64,000 nt of DNA from Ramlibacter lithotrophicus. GTDB taxonomy: Bacteria > Pseudomonadota > Gammaproteobacteria > Burkholderiales > Burkholderiaceae_C. Positions 1-8,916 of this stretch are shown here, piece by piece. The notes below the pieces were generated by a model. The model saw nothing but the letters and a program-made list of their open reading frames with translations. It was not told where the DNA came from and made no database searches. The stretch's first letter is position 1, and each line of letters starts with the position of its first letter. The translations under genes were made by a program, and so were the position numbers. The stretch covers positions 620,001-684,000 of the forward strand of contig NZ_VTOX01000001.1 of NCBI RefSeq assembly GCF_012184415.1, read 5' to 3'.

Positions 1-732
1 GGGTACATCGATGCCCTGCTGCGCCCCGGCCAGCCGAACCCCTTCGCCGACGAACTGGACCGCGTCGCCGCACGCATCGCGCCGTTCGGCTTCCGCAACA
101 GCCTGGCGCAGGTGGCGCTCAAGCTCACCGCGCCGGGTGTACCCGACCTGTACCAGGGCTGCGAGCAGTGGAACTTCAGCCTGGTCGATCCCGACAACCG
201 GCGGCCGGTGGACTTCGAACGGCTCGCCGTCGACCTGGAAGCCTTGCGCTCGCTCTACGCCGGAGGCTGGCCCAGCCCGGCCGACTGGCGCCAGCTGCAG
301 GCGCACATCGGCGGCGGCCGGCTCAAGCACCTCGTGACCTGGAGGCTGCTCCAACTGCGGCGCGCCTGGCCGGCGCTGTTTCGCGACGGCGCGTACCTGC
401 CGCTGGCCGTGTCCGGCGCCGCCGCCGACCATGCGGTCGCCTACGCGCGCCAGCGCGAGGACCAGTCCGTGCTGGTGGTCGCCGCCCGGCTGTCGTATAC
501 CTTGTGTGGCGGCGACGCCAGCCGCTGGGGCCCGCGGGTGTGGGACGACACGACGCTGCGCCTGGACGAGCAGCAGGCACTGCCGGCGGGAACGGGCCGC
601 TGGCGCGACTGGCTCACCGGGCGCGAGTTCGACGCCGACTCCGGGGCGCTGCCGCTGGCCCGCCTGTTCCCCGACGCGCACGCCCTGCCGTTCGCCGTGC
701 TGGTTCCCGCGCAAGGAGGTCCCGCCGCATGA
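1..732 (+). CDS. treY: Malto-oligosyltrehalose synthase, C-terminal part
   Basis: The reading frame is open from the first base of the window, so only the last 243 residues are present. The remnant matches the C-terminal part of the GH13 enzyme TreY, which rearranges the reducing end of a maltodextrin into a trehalosyl unit before TreZ releases trehalose. The segment around residue 50 (GVPDLYQGCEQW, then DPDNRRPVD) is characteristic of this family. The stop overlaps the start of the glycogen synthase gene by four bases (ATGA), so the two are probably co-transcribed. Upstream partners such as treZ or glgX would lie outside the window. The family call is from recognition of these motifs. Confidence 0.9.
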   Translation, partial: GYIDALLRPGQPNPFADELDRVAARIAPFGFRNSLAQVALKLTAPGVPDLYQGCEQWNFSLVDPDNRRPVDFERLAVDLEALRSLYAGGWPSPADWRQLQAHIGGGRLKHLVTWRLLQLRRAWPALFRDGAYLPLAVSGAAADHAVAYARQREDQSVLVVAARLSYTLCGGDASRWGPRVWDDTTLRLDEQQALPAGTGRWRDWLTGREFDADSGALPLARLFPDAHALPFAVLVPAQGGPAA

Positions 733-2186
733 AGATCCTGTTCGCCACGCCCGAGTGCGCGCCGTACGTCAAGACCGGCGGCCTCGGCGACGTCAGCGCC
801 GCGCTGCCGGCCACGCTGGCCCGGATGGGCCACGACGTGCGCCTGCTGATGCCGGCCTACACCGGCATGCGGGTCAGCGGCGAAGTGCTGGACACCATCG
901 AGCTGCCGCCCGAGGGTCCGTGGCCGGCGGCGCAGTTGCTGCCGGTGAAGACCGCCAACGGCGTGACGCTGCTGCTGCTCGCCTGCCCGCCGCTGTACCA
1001 GCGCAACGGCGGGCCGTACGTCGATTCGCAAGGGCGCGACCACCACGACAACGCGGTGCGCTTCGGTTACCTGAGCCGCGTGGCGGCCGCGCTGGGCACC
1101 GCCGCCAGTCCGTGCCGCGACTGGCGCGCGGACGTGGTCCACGCCAACGACTGGCCCTGCGGGCTGGCCCCGCTGTACCTGGCGCAGGCCCGGCCGGCGG
1201 AGCCGACGGCCGCCAGCGTGATGACCATCCACAACATCGCGTTCCAGGGCATGTTCCCGATGTACACGGCCGACCTGCTCGGCGTGCCGCACCAGTGGCG
1301 CGGCATGGACGGCGTGGAATTCTGGGGCCATGTCTCGATGCTGAAGGCCGGCCTGCAGTTCGCCGACGCGATCACCACGGTGAGCCCGACCTATGCCCGA
1401 GAGATCCAGACCGAGGCCTTCGGCGTCGGGCTGCACGGCGTGCTGCAGGCACGCGCCGGCCGGCTGACCGGCATCCTCAACGGCATCGACACCGATGTCT
1501 GGAATCCCGCCGGCGATGACCTGATTCCGGCGCAGTTCACGGCGCAGGACCTCAAGGGCAAGGCGCTGGACAAGGCGGCGCTGCAACAGCGCTGCGGCCT
1601 CGCCGTGAACCCCAAGGCGATGCTGTTCGGCGTGGTGAGCCGCCTGACCGCGCAAAAAGGGATCGACCTCGTACTGCGCCATCTGGAGCCGCTGCTGGCG
1701 CAAGGCGGCCAGCTCGCGGTGCTGGGCCAGGGTGAGCCGGCGCTGCACGACGCGCTGCAGTCGGCCGCCCAGGCGAACCCCGGCGCGATCGCCGCGACCT
1801 TCGGCTACGACGAGAGCCTGGCCCACCTGATCGAGGCCGGCGCCGACTGCTTCCTGATGCCTTCGCGCTTCGAGCCCTGCGGGCTGAACCAGATGTACAG
1901 CCAGGCGTACGGCACGCCGCCGCTCGTCTCGCCCACCGGCGGGCTGGTGGACTCGGTCGTCGATGCGACCGCCGACCCGGCGCGCGGCACCGGGTTCGTG
2001 ATGGCCACCTCCGACGCCGCGGGGTTCCTGGAGGCGCTGCAACGGGCCATGCAGGCCTGGCGCCAGCCGGCGTTGTGGCGCCGCATCCAGGCGAACGGGA
2101 TGGCGCGCGACTTCGGCTGGGAGCAAAGCGCGGCGCACTACGTCAGGGTGTACGAGCAGGCGTGCGAGCGCGCCGAAGCCGCTTAG
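729..2186 (+). CDS. glgA: Glycogen synthase (ADP-glucose type)
   Basis: A 485-residue GT5 glucosyltransferase that extends alpha-1,4-glucan chains from ADP-glucose. The N terminus carries the ADP-glucose-binding KTGGLGDV motif at residues 15-22. A C-terminal segment with FLMPSRFEPCGLNQMY is the usual GT-B donor-site motif with its catalytic Glu. Length fits the family (about 475-490). The chosen ATG overlaps the treY stop codon and follows an AAGGAGG-like Shine-Dalgarno inside the end of treY. Pairing treY with glgA suggests shared control of glycogen and trehalose synthesis. No terminator is visible in the roughly 190 bases after the stop. Confidence 0.95.
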   Translation: MKILFATPECAPYVKTGGLGDVSAALPATLARMGHDVRLLMPAYTGMRVSGEVLDTIELPPEGPWPAAQLLPVKTANGVTLLLLACPPLYQRNGGPYVDSQGRDHHDNAVRFGYLSRVAAALGTAASPCRDWRADVVHANDWPCGLAPLYLAQARPAEPTAASVMTIHNIAFQGMFPMYTADLLGVPHQWRGMDGVEFWGHVSMLKAGLQFADAITTVSPTYAREIQTEAFGVGLHGVLQARAGRLTGILNGIDTDVWNPAGDDLIPAQFTAQDLKGKALDKAALQQRCGLAVNPKAMLFGVVSRLTAQKGIDLVLRHLEPLLAQGGQLAVLGQGEPALHDALQSAAQANPGAIAATFGYDESLAHLIEAGADCFLMPSRFEPCGLNQMYSQAYGTPPLVSPTGGLVDSVVDATADPARGTGFVMATSDAAGFLEALQRAMQAWRQPALWRRIQANGMARDFGWEQSAAHYVRVYEQACERAEAA

Positions 2187-2380
2187 ATCCGGCCCTGCCG
2201 CTGGGCTCCCGCGTCCGGCCGCAACCGGCGTAACCTTTTCCGTCCGTCCGACCCGTCGCGCTTGCAGCGCCCGCAGAACCGTGGCGACAGAACAGTCCAA
2301 AACGCGGCTGTTGCACGCCGCTACACCTCGGCGAACTGGGGCGACGGATGCTTGCCGACCGTCACCTTGCAGGAGCAGAC

Positions 2381-3928
2381 ATGGCATTCGTGGCAGGTTC
2401 GGCCTTCGTGGTCGACAAGAGCGCCCCACCCGAGTGGGACCCGTACCCGAGCCTCACCGATCTCCGCGTGACACCTGGCGGCGGGTTCCAGGTGGTCTGG
2501 GACAGCTCGCGCGAGACGGGACACCACGAAACGTCGTACCGCATCTTTGATCCGGCGGGGCAGCCGCTCACCGAGGAAATCTCGGACGGCAGCTACTACG
2601 GTGGCAGCCCTGCCGCCCACCTGCAACAGAGCATCGCGCTCGACGACGGCACGATCCTGAAGGTCGAACGTGCGTACAACACCACCGCGCCGGGCGGCTG
2701 GCTGGTGCTCCAGCGGTATCAGGACAGCGGCTTGCCACTTGGCGAACCGATCTTCACCACCAACACCTTCAGCGGCTGGGGCCGTGCCGGCCTGGCGCAG
2801 CTCCCGAACCGGGACGTCGTGTTCGTGGCCTCGGCGGGCACCAAGGCCGGGGAGTACTACCTCTTCTCCTGGGTGCTGGACAACACTTCACCCGATCTGT
2901 ACGCACCAATGCTCACCGGCATCGCGGGCGCCGACGGCGCCGCCGAGGTTCCGGTCGACGGAACCATTGTCGCCACGTTCGATGAGCTCATCGCGCTGGC
3001 GCCATCGGCGCGCATCGAGCTGAAGACGGCCAGCGGACAGCTGGTCGACGCCTTCGACGTCTCCGACGGCGCCGACCTGAGCGCCTGGGTCGCCTCGCTG
3101 ACGATCAGGCCATCGGCGAGCCTCGACCCCGGAACCGGCTACGTGCTCGAATTCGCCGCCGGCAGCGTGCTGGACCCCAGTGGGAACGCTTTTGCGGGAG
3201 GCGCCTTTCATTTCACGACGGCAGGCGAGACGCCTGCGCCCGGCGACACGGCGGCGCCGACGGCCATCGACTTCTTCCCGGCGGCCGGCAGCCACATGCT
3301 GCCGCCCGACTGGAGCCTGGGCATCACCTTCAGCGAGACCGTGCAGGCCGGCTCCGGAACGATCACATTGCAGACGGCCGCCGGGGAGGTGGTGCAGACG
3401 TTCGGCGCCGGCGATCCCGGCCTGCATTTCCTGGGCGCGAGCGTCGTCATCGATCCGGCCGCCGACCTGCAGCCGGGCACCACCTATCGGCTCACCGTGA
3501 GCCCAGGCGCGATCGAGGACCTGTCCGGCAATGCCTACGCCGGCGTGAGCGACTACAGCTTCACCACCGCGGGAGAGCCCCCTCCCACCGGAGACGCCAC
3601 GGCCCCCGTCGCCGTCGACTTCTTTCCGGCGGCCGGCAGCAACATGCTGCCCCCGGACTGGAGCCTGGGCATCACCTTCAGCGAAGCGGTGCAGGCCGGC
3701 CCGGGAATCATCACGCTGCAGACCGGCGCCGGCGAGGTGGTGCAGACCTTCGCCACCGCCAGTGACCCCGGCATCCGGTTCATCGGTTCGGCCGTCGTCA
3801 TCGACCCGGAGGCCGACCTGCTGCCGGGCACGGCGTACCAGCTGGTCGTCGGCGCCGACGCCGTGGTGGACCTCGTCGGCAATGCCTACGCGGGCGTGAG
3901 CGGCTACAGCTTCACCACCGCCGGTTGA
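2381..3928 (+). CDS. Protein with three SbsA Ig-like (Big_5) repeats
   Basis: A 515-residue protein, start chosen at an ATG with AGGAG five bases upstream. Residues 1-170 are a unique domain without a recognisable signal peptide or membrane segment. From about residue 173 come three tandem Ig-like modules of the SbsA/Big_5 type, each ending in the FHFTTAGE / YSFTTAGE pattern. Modules 2 and 3 (from nt 3263 and 3611) are a near-exact 348-bp DNA repeat, 116 codons apart, sharing DFFPAAGS and MLPPDWSLGITFSE. Such modules are usually found in secreted, often type I-secreted, surface proteins. The protein ends directly after module 3 with no calcium-binding tail, so it may be shortened. Function is unknown. 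The 3' end overlaps the convergent LysR gene by 25 bases. Confidence 0.75.
   Translation: MAFVAGSAFVVDKSAPPEWDPYPSLTDLRVTPGGGFQVVWDSSRETGHHETSYRIFDPAGQPLTEEISDGSYYGGSPAAHLQQSIALDDGTILKVERAYNTTAPGGWLVLQRYQDSGLPLGEPIFTTNTFSGWGRAGLAQLPNRDVVFVASAGTKAGEYYLFSWVLDNTSPDLYAPMLTGIAGADGAAEVPVDGTIVATFDELIALAPSARIELKTASGQLVDAFDVSDGADLSAWVASLTIRPSASLDPGTGYVLEFAAGSVLDPSGNAFAGGAFHFTTAGETPAPGDTAAPTAIDFFPAAGSHMLPPDWSLGITFSETVQAGSGTITLQTAAGEVVQTFGAGDPGLHFLGASVVIDPAADLQPGTTYRLTVSPGAIEDLSGNAYAGVSDYSFTTAGEPPPTGDATAPVAVDFFPAAGSNMLPPDWSLGITFSEAVQAGPGIITLQTGAGEVVQTFATASDPGIRFIGSAVVIDPEADLLPGTAYQLVVGADAVVDLVGNAYAGVSGYSFTTAG
3263..3928 (+). repeat. Tandem 348-bp in-frame repeat
   Basis: Two highly similar copies, starting near 3263 and 3611, encode Ig-like modules 2 and 3 of the preceding protein. 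The offset is 348 bp (116 codons), so copy-number change would keep the frame. The second copy is cut off by the stop codon at 3926-3928. Confidence 0.75.
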
Positions 3929-4863
3929 CGCTTCCCAGCGTCCCCAGCCGCTCGCCCCAGGCCCTCCTCGGTCACGTTCTCGCCGAGAAAGTCGAGGAAC
4001 CTTCGCACCGCCGGCACCAGGCCCCGGCGCGACGGAAACACCGCGTGCATGACCCACGGCGCCGGCTCCCAGCCGGGCAACACCAGTTCCAGGCGTCCGT
4101 CCTGCAGCTCGGCGCCGCACATGTAGTCAGGCAGCACGCACATGCCGGTGCCTTGCAGCACGGCGCACTTCAGCGTCAACAGGTCGTCGGCGGTGTACAC
4201 GGGACGGTGCTGCAGTTCGTGCTCGCGCCGGTCCGGCCCGACCAGCCGCCAGGCGGCGCGGCCGTCGACGGCCGACATCGCCACCGTCGACAGCCGCTGC
4301 AGGTCGTCGAATGTGCGGGGCCGCCCCTGCCGCTCCAGTTGCGCGGGACTCGCCACCAGCAGGCTGTGGCTCATGCCGAGCTTCTTGACCACCAAGCTGC
4401 CGCTGTCGTCCACGCCGGGGCGCACCCGCAGCGCCACGTCCACGCCTTCCTGCACCAGGTCGACCACCCGGTTGCTGACCTGCATTTCGATGCGCACCTG
4501 CGGATGGAGCGCGAGGAACCGAGGCACGAGCGGTGCGATCGTCGATTGCGCCAGCGTCACCGGGCAGGCGACGCGGATGGTGCCGCGCGGCTCGCTTTGC
4601 GCGATGGCGACCGTCTCTTCCGCGGCCTCGGCCTGCTCGCGCACGGCGACGCAATGCCGGTGGTAGCGTTCCCCGGCCTCGGTCAGAGAGAGCCTGCGGG
4701 TGGTGCGCTGCAGCAGCCGCACGCCCAGCCGCCCTTCCAGCGCCGCGATCCGGCGCGACAGCTTCGACTTGGGCAGTCCGAGCGAGCGGCCGGCAGCCGC
4801 GAAACTGCCGCGGTCCACCACCTCGGCAAAGAAGAGCATGTCGTTGAGGTCCTGCATGGTCAT
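3904..4863 (-). CDS. LysR-family transcriptional regulator
   Basis: A 319-residue LysR regulator. Residues 1-62 form the winged helix-turn-helix (FAAAGRSLGLPKSKLSRRIA is the recognition region). A substrate-binding domain follows, with RVACPVTLAQ marking its start. It is divergent from the azoreductase gene, with a 99-bp gap, and is the likely regulator of that gene, sensing a quinone or other electrophile as related LysR-azoR pairs do. An ATG two codons in (4857) is an alternative start. The last ten residues are encoded in the overlap with the convergent Ig-like protein gene, which suggests its natural stop was lost or moved. Confidence 0.9.
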   Translation of the reverse strand: MTMQDLNDMLFFAEVVDRGSFAAAGRSLGLPKSKLSRRIAALEGRLGVRLLQRTTRRLSLTEAGERYHRHCVAVREQAEAAEETVAIAQSEPRGTIRVACPVTLAQSTIAPLVPRFLALHPQVRIEMQVSNRVVDLVQEGVDVALRVRPGVDDSGSLVVKKLGMSHSLLVASPAQLERQGRPRTFDDLQRLSTVAMSAVDGRAAWRLVGPDRREHELQHRPVYTADDLLTLKCAVLQGTGMCVLPDYMCGAELQDGRLELVLPGWEPAPWVMHAVFPSRRGLVPAVRRFLDFLGENVTEEGLGRAAGDAGKRQPAVVKL

Positions 4864-4906
4864 CGTTCCATTGACAGGACAATCTATTCCAGTTTCATGG
4901 GCTTAT

Positions 4907-4936
4907 CAATGATTGCATTCATCCGCACAATCATTG
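4907..4936. promoter_or_regulatory. Paired CAATSATTG palindromes, likely LysR operator
   Basis: CAATGATTG (4907-4915) and CAATCATTG (4928-4936) are each palindromic around a central base and are also inverted copies of each other. Their centres are 21 bp apart, two helical turns, in the 99-bp gap between the LysR gene and the azoreductase gene. This geometry fits a regulator tetramer bound on one face of the DNA. The assignment to this LysR protein is inferred from position. Confidence 0.55.
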
Positions 4937-4962
4937 CCTGACACCAAACACCGGGAGCCTCC

Positions 4963-5604
4963 ATGAAACTGCTTCACATCGATTCCAGCGTCCTTGCCGC
5001 CAACTCCGTTTCGCGCCAGCTGACGGCGCGGCTGGTCGAGCAATGGCAAGCCGCCCATCCTGGCACCGTGGTCGAGTACCTCGACCTCGCCCAGGAGTCG
5101 CCGTCGCACCTGTCCATGGAGTCGCTCGGCTTCCGGGTGGGCCCGGACGCCGAGGGCCTGACGCCGGCGCAGCGCCGCGAGAACGCGATCTCGGAACAAC
5201 TCGTCAGCCAGTTCCTCGCCGCCGACGTGGTGGTGGTGGGGGCACCGATGTACAACTTCTCGATCCCCAGCCAGCTCAAGGCCTGGATCGACCGGATCGC
5301 GCAGGTTGGCCGCACCTTCAAGTACACCGAGCAGGGCCCGCAGGGCCTCGCGGGCGGCAAGACGGTGATCGTCGCATCCAGCCGCGGCGGCTTCTACGCT
5401 GGCAATGCCGCGGCGGCCGCGATGGACCACCAGGAGAGCTACCTGAAGACGATCTTCGGCTTCTTCGGCATCACCGACGTGCGCTTCGTGCGCGCCGAAG
5501 GCGTCGCGCTGGGCGAAGCGGCCAAGCAGCAGGCGCTGGATGCCGCCATCGTCACCATCGACGCCCTCGCCGCGGAAGAAGAGCGCTCGCCGGTCGCGGC
5601 CTGA
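4963..5604 (+). CDS. azoR: FMN-dependent NADH-azoreductase / quinone reductase
   Basis: A 213-residue flavodoxin-fold protein of the AzoR/AcpD family, which reduces quinones and azo compounds by two electrons with NADH and [23 protein letters not shown] supplies the phosphate-binding loop for FMN (S9, S15-S18 region). [19 protein letters not shown] is the hallmark central motif, and ASSRGG the third FMN contact. Length matches the family. It is divergently paired with a LysR regulator and followed by a strong hairpin terminator, so it is probably a single-gene unit induced by electrophiles. Confidence 0.93.
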   Translation: MKLLHIDSSVLAANSVSRQLTARLVEQWQAAHPGTVVEYLDLAQESPSHLSMESLGFRVGPDAEGLTPAQRRENAISEQLVSQFLAADVVVVGAPMYNFSIPSQLKAWIDRIAQVGRTFKYTEQGPQGLAGGKTVIVASSRGGFYAGNAAAAAMDHQESYLKTIFGFFGITDVRFVRAEGVALGEAAKQQALDAAIVTIDALAAEEERSPVAA

Positions 5605-5646
5605 GCCGCGCCGCCGGCATCGCTGGCGGAACCCAAAGTCCTCACG

Positions 5647-5683
5647 CGGGGGCGGCCTGCCTCGGGCCGCCCCCGTGTTTGTT
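5647..5683 (+). terminator. Hairpin terminator after azoR
   Basis: A perfect 11-bp GC stem, 5647-5657 with 5665-5675, closes a 7-base loop and is followed by the T-rich TGTTTGTTG. It lies 43 bases after the azoR stop. Confidence 0.7.
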
Positions 5684-5725
5684 GATACAGTCGGCGGCGA
5701 AGCTCGTACTCTCAAAGGCATCGCC

Positions 5726-5998
5726 ATGGCTCGCACCGTCAACTGCATCAAACTCGGCCGGGAGGCCGAAGGACTCGATTTCCCGCCTTATCCCGGCGAG
5801 CTCGGCAAGCGCATCTACGAAAGCGTCAGCAAGGAAGCCTGGGCCGGCTGGCTCAAGCACCAGACCATGCTGGTCAACGAGAACCGCCTGAACCTGGCCG
5901 ACCAGCGCGCCCGCCAGTACCTGGCGCGCCAGATGGAAAACCACTTCTTCGGCGCCGGCGCCGACCAGGCGGCCGGCTACGTGCCGCCCAAGGAGTAA
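5726..5998 (+). CDS. yggX: Fe(2+)-trafficking protein YggX
   Basis: A 90-residue protein of the YggX family, a small cytoplasmic protein that limits oxidative damage to Fe-S clusters and assists iron handling. The N terminus [20 protein letters not shown] contains the conserved Cys7 and the typical LGREAEGLD motif. The central [17 protein letters not shown] and the C-terminal Tyr/Pro tail also fit. Length matches the family exactly. It is preceded by the azoR terminator and probably has its own promoter in the 50-bp gap. Confidence 0.95.
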   Translation: MARTVNCIKLGREAEGLDFPPYPGELGKRIYESVSKEAWAGWLKHQTMLVNENRLNLADQRARQYLARQMENHFFGAGADQAAGYVPPKE

Positions 5999-6047
5999 AG
6001 CCCCTGCCCACAGGCCCGGCTCGCGCCACGCCAGCCGGTTCAGCACC

Positions 6048-7874
6048 ATGGGTGAACCCGTCGAGTGGCTGCCGGACGGAACGCCGCGCAGCCCTCGCTT
6101 CCACGACATCTACCGCTCCAGCACCGGCGGGCTCGAGCAGGCACGCCACGTGTTCCTGGCCGGCTGCGGCCTGCCCCGGGCCTGGGCCGGGCAGCCCCGC
6201 TGGCGCATCCTCGAAACCGGCTTCGGCCTGGGCCTGAACTTCCTGGCCGCTTGGCGCGCCTGGCTGGACGACCCGGCGCGCCCGCGGCTGCTGCACTACT
6301 TCTCGGTGGAAGCCTGGCCCGTGGCCGCGGCCGACGTGCTGCGCGCGGCGGCAGTGCATCCCGAACTGCTGCCGCTGGCACAGGCGCTGGCGGCGCAATG
6401 GATCGGGCTGGTGCCTGGCGTGCATCGCCTCTCGTTGGAGGAAGGCCGGGTGCTGCTGACGCTGGCGGTGCGCGACGTCAGGGAGGCGCTGCACGACCCC
6501 TCGTTCGCCGCCGACTCGGTATTCCTCGACGGCTTCGATCCGCAGCGCAATCCGGCGATGTGGGAGGCGCACACGCTCAAGGCCGTGGCGCGCCATTGCC
6601 GGCGCGGCACCACGCTGGCCACATGGACCGTCGCCGGCGAGGTGCGGCGCGAACTGGCCCAGTGCGGCTTCGCCGTCGACAAGGCCGAGGGGCTGGCGCC
6701 CAAGCGCCACTGCCTGCGGGCCGTCTTCGAACCGGCGTGGGAGACCCGGCGCCAGCCGCCGGACCGCACCACCGCGCCGGGCCACTGCGTCGTCGTCGGC
6801 GCAGGACTGGCCGGGGCCGCGGCGGCCGCCAGCCTGGCGCGGCGCGGCTGGCAGGTCACCGTGCTGGACCAGGCGAGCACGCCGGCGGCGGGCGCTTCCG
6901 CCCTGCCGGCGGGGTTGCTGGCGCCGCATCACTCGAGCGACGACTCGCTGCTGTCCCGCCTCTCGCGCAGCGGCGTCCGGATCACGCTGCAGTACGCGCG
7001 CGAGTTCCTGCCGGAAGGCGACGACTGGCGCTTCAGCGGCGTGCTGGAGCACCGGCCGGGCACCGCCTGGCGCCCGCTCGAGGGTGCCGGCGAGGCGGCG
7101 CGCGCCTGGACCCGTGAGGCCGACGCGGCGTGCAAGGCGCAGGCCGGCCTCGGACCGGACGAACCCGCTTCCTGGCATGAGCTCGCCGCCTGGATCCGGC
7201 CGGCGGCGCTGGTGCGCGCCTGGTTGGGCGAACAGCGCGTGAGCTGGCGCGGCGGCGCCAGCGTGGCGCGGCTGGCGCGGCACGACGATGCGTGGCAGTT
7301 GTTCGATCGCCACGGCGCGCTCCTGGCCGAGGCCGAGCTCCTCGTGCTGGCGGCGGCGCATGGCACGTCGGCGTTGTTGGGCGGCCGATTGCCGCTGCAC
7401 CCGGTGCGCGGGCAGGTGTCCTGGGCCTTCCACCGGCCCGGCATGACCTTGCCGCCCTTCCCCGTCAACGGCCATGGCCACTTCATCCCGCAGGCGACGG
7501 TGGAAGGCGCCACCGCGTGGCTGTGCGGTTCCACCTACGAACGGGGGGATGCCGACCGCTCGCCGCGCGACGCCGATCACGAGGCGAACCTGGCCAAGCT
7601 CGGTGCCTTGCTGCCGCAGATCGCCGCGCAACTGGCGCCCACGTTTCGCGACGGCTCGGTGCAGGCCTGGACCGGCGTACGCTGCGCATCGGCGGACCGC
7701 CGCCCTTGCGTCGGGGAGATCGAGCCCGGCCTGTGGGTCAGCACCGCGATGGGCTCGCGCGGCCTCACCTTCGCGGCGCTGTGCGGCGAACTGCTGGCGG
7801 CGCGCCTGCACGGCGAACCGCTGCCGCTGGAGCCTCGGCTCGCGGCGGCGCTCGATAGCGCGCGCGGCAGCTGA
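6048..7874 (+). CDS. mnmC: Bifunctional tRNA mnm5s2U34 enzyme MnmC
   Basis: A 608-residue two-domain enzyme for the wobble uridine of tRNAs. Residues 1-240 are the SAM-dependent methyltransferase (ILETGFGLGLNFLAAW is the SAM-binding loop; VFLDGFDPQRNPAMW the active-site segment) that makes mnm5U from nm5U. From about residue 246 (HCVVVGAGLAGAAAAASLAR) runs the FAD-dependent oxidoreductase that removes the carboxymethyl group from cmnm5U. The domain order and length are those of full MnmC. The gene ends three bases before the convergent receiver-like gene. Confidence 0.93.
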   Translation: MGEPVEWLPDGTPRSPRFHDIYRSSTGGLEQARHVFLAGCGLPRAWAGQPRWRILETGFGLGLNFLAAWRAWLDDPARPRLLHYFSVEAWPVAAADVLRAAAVHPELLPLAQALAAQWIGLVPGVHRLSLEEGRVLLTLAVRDVREALHDPSFAADSVFLDGFDPQRNPAMWEAHTLKAVARHCRRGTTLATWTVAGEVRRELAQCGFAVDKAEGLAPKRHCLRAVFEPAWETRRQPPDRTTAPGHCVVVGAGLAGAAAAASLARRGWQVTVLDQASTPAAGASALPAGLLAPHHSSDDSLLSRLSRSGVRITLQYAREFLPEGDDWRFSGVLEHRPGTAWRPLEGAGEAARAWTREADAACKAQAGLGPDEPASWHELAAWIRPAALVRAWLGEQRVSWRGGASVARLARHDDAWQLFDRHGALLAEAELLVLAAAHGTSALLGGRLPLHPVRGQVSWAFHRPGMTLPPFPVNGHGHFIPQATVEGATAWLCGSTYERGDADRSPRDADHEANLAKLGALLPQIAAQLAPTFRDGSVQAWTGVRCASADRRPCVGEIEPGLWVSTAMGSRGLTFAALCGELLAARLHGEPLPLEPRLAAALDSARGS

Positions 7875-7877
7875 ACG

Positions 7878-8681
7878 TCAGGAAGTCGGCTCGTGCACCG
7901 GCACGCCCATCGCCGGCGGCGCGCCGGCCGTCGCGAGGACCTCTTGCAGCGCACCGTGCAGGATGACCGGATCCACCGGCGTGTCGATGAACGCGGCGGC
8001 GCCTCCGAAGCGCGCACGCAGGCGATCGCGCAGCGAACCGCCGCTCCTGGCCACGATCACGGCCGGCCGCTGCAGGGCACCGGAGCGCAGGCGCTTGAGC
8101 ACCGACCAGGCATCGACCTGCGGCAGCTGGTGTTCGACGATGGCCAGGCAGTACGGCAGCCGGCTCGCCATGGCCAGCGCCTGCGGACCGGTCTCCACTT
8201 CGTCCACCATCGCGAGCCCCGCCAGGGCGAGGCGCGCCCGCAGGTAGAGGCGCTGCTCGCGGTCGGGACTGGCGACCAGGGCCCGAAGCGGCTGCGGCAC
8301 CGGCTCGGGCGGCTGGGTGTCCATGGCGTCGGTGCCGGGACCGAGGTCGAAATCGAGGGCCTCGGCGCTGCCGAAGAACGCGTCCATGCCGTGCAGCACC
8401 TCGGGCCAGGCGATCGGGCGCTGCACGACGCGCCACGCGTGGGGCGGCGCATGCGGGCCGACCCACACCACCTTGGCCGTCGCCGCGCCCCCGGGCCGGG
8501 ATTCGGCCGCGGCTTCGGCGCTCTCGCCGTCGACCAGCAGCAGGCGCGGCGCCTCGGGCGCGCCCCACACCCACAGGCTGTACATGATCTCGCGCTCTTC
8601 GGAAAGGCGGAACACGGTGTTGAGCGCGTGGCGCTCCGCCGCGGAAAAACCGACGACCTTGACGAACACGCGTTGTGCCAT
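7878..8681 (-). CDS. Degenerate response-regulator receiver protein
   Basis: A 267-residue protein. The start MAQRVFVKVVGFSAAERHAL was chosen because upstream residues look non-coding. The N-terminal half resembles a divergent receiver fold without a phosphorylation site. The C-terminal half (about 150-265) reads as a second receiver (ALVASPDREQRLYLRARLAL). In it the phospho-acceptor Asp is replaced by Glu (CLAIVEHQLP) and the conserved Lys before Pro is replaced by Thr (FIDTPVDP). No output domain is visible. It is probably a pseudo-receiver acting by protein contact. It is convergent with mnmC; its promoter would be in the 235-bp gap shared with cysI. Confidence 0.65.
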   Translation of the reverse strand: MAQRVFVKVVGFSAAERHALNTVFRLSEEREIMYSLWVWGAPEAPRLLLVDGESAEAAAESRPGGAATAKVVWVGPHAPPHAWRVVQRPIAWPEVLHGMDAFFGSAEALDFDLGPGTDAMDTQPPEPVPQPLRALVASPDREQRLYLRARLALAGLAMVDEVETGPQALAMASRLPYCLAIVEHQLPQVDAWSVLKRLRSGALQRPAVIVARSGGSLRDRLRARFGGAAAFIDTPVDPVILHGALQEVLATAGAPPAMGVPVHEPTS

Positions 8682-8786
8682 GGTGGATGTGCCGCTGGGT
8701 GGCGCGGCCATTATCAGCCGATGTGGCGCGAATCCAAAACCGCGTTTTGGGGTGCTTGCGATGGCGCAAGCCGCGCCCGCCCTGGC

Positions 8787-8807
8787 GCATAAGCTTATTC
8801 GCATAAG
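8787..8807. promoter_or_regulatory. Palindrome and direct repeat upstream of cysI
   Basis: ATAAGCTTAT (8789-8798) is a perfect 10-bp palindrome. GCATAAG occurs twice, at 8787 and 8801, 14 bp apart. The segment is the most A+T-rich part of the gap between the pseudo-receiver gene and cysI, where a CysB-type LysR activator would bind. The regulator is inferred only from the target genes. Confidence 0.35.
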
Positions 8808-8916
8808 AAGCGAACGAAAAAGTAGTTCGCGCGGATAAAGGCGCCCCATAGAGTCACCTCGTGCACGGCGCCGGCTCCGCGAAGAGGCAGCGCCGCCGCC
8901 TCTTGCGAGCCAACAC

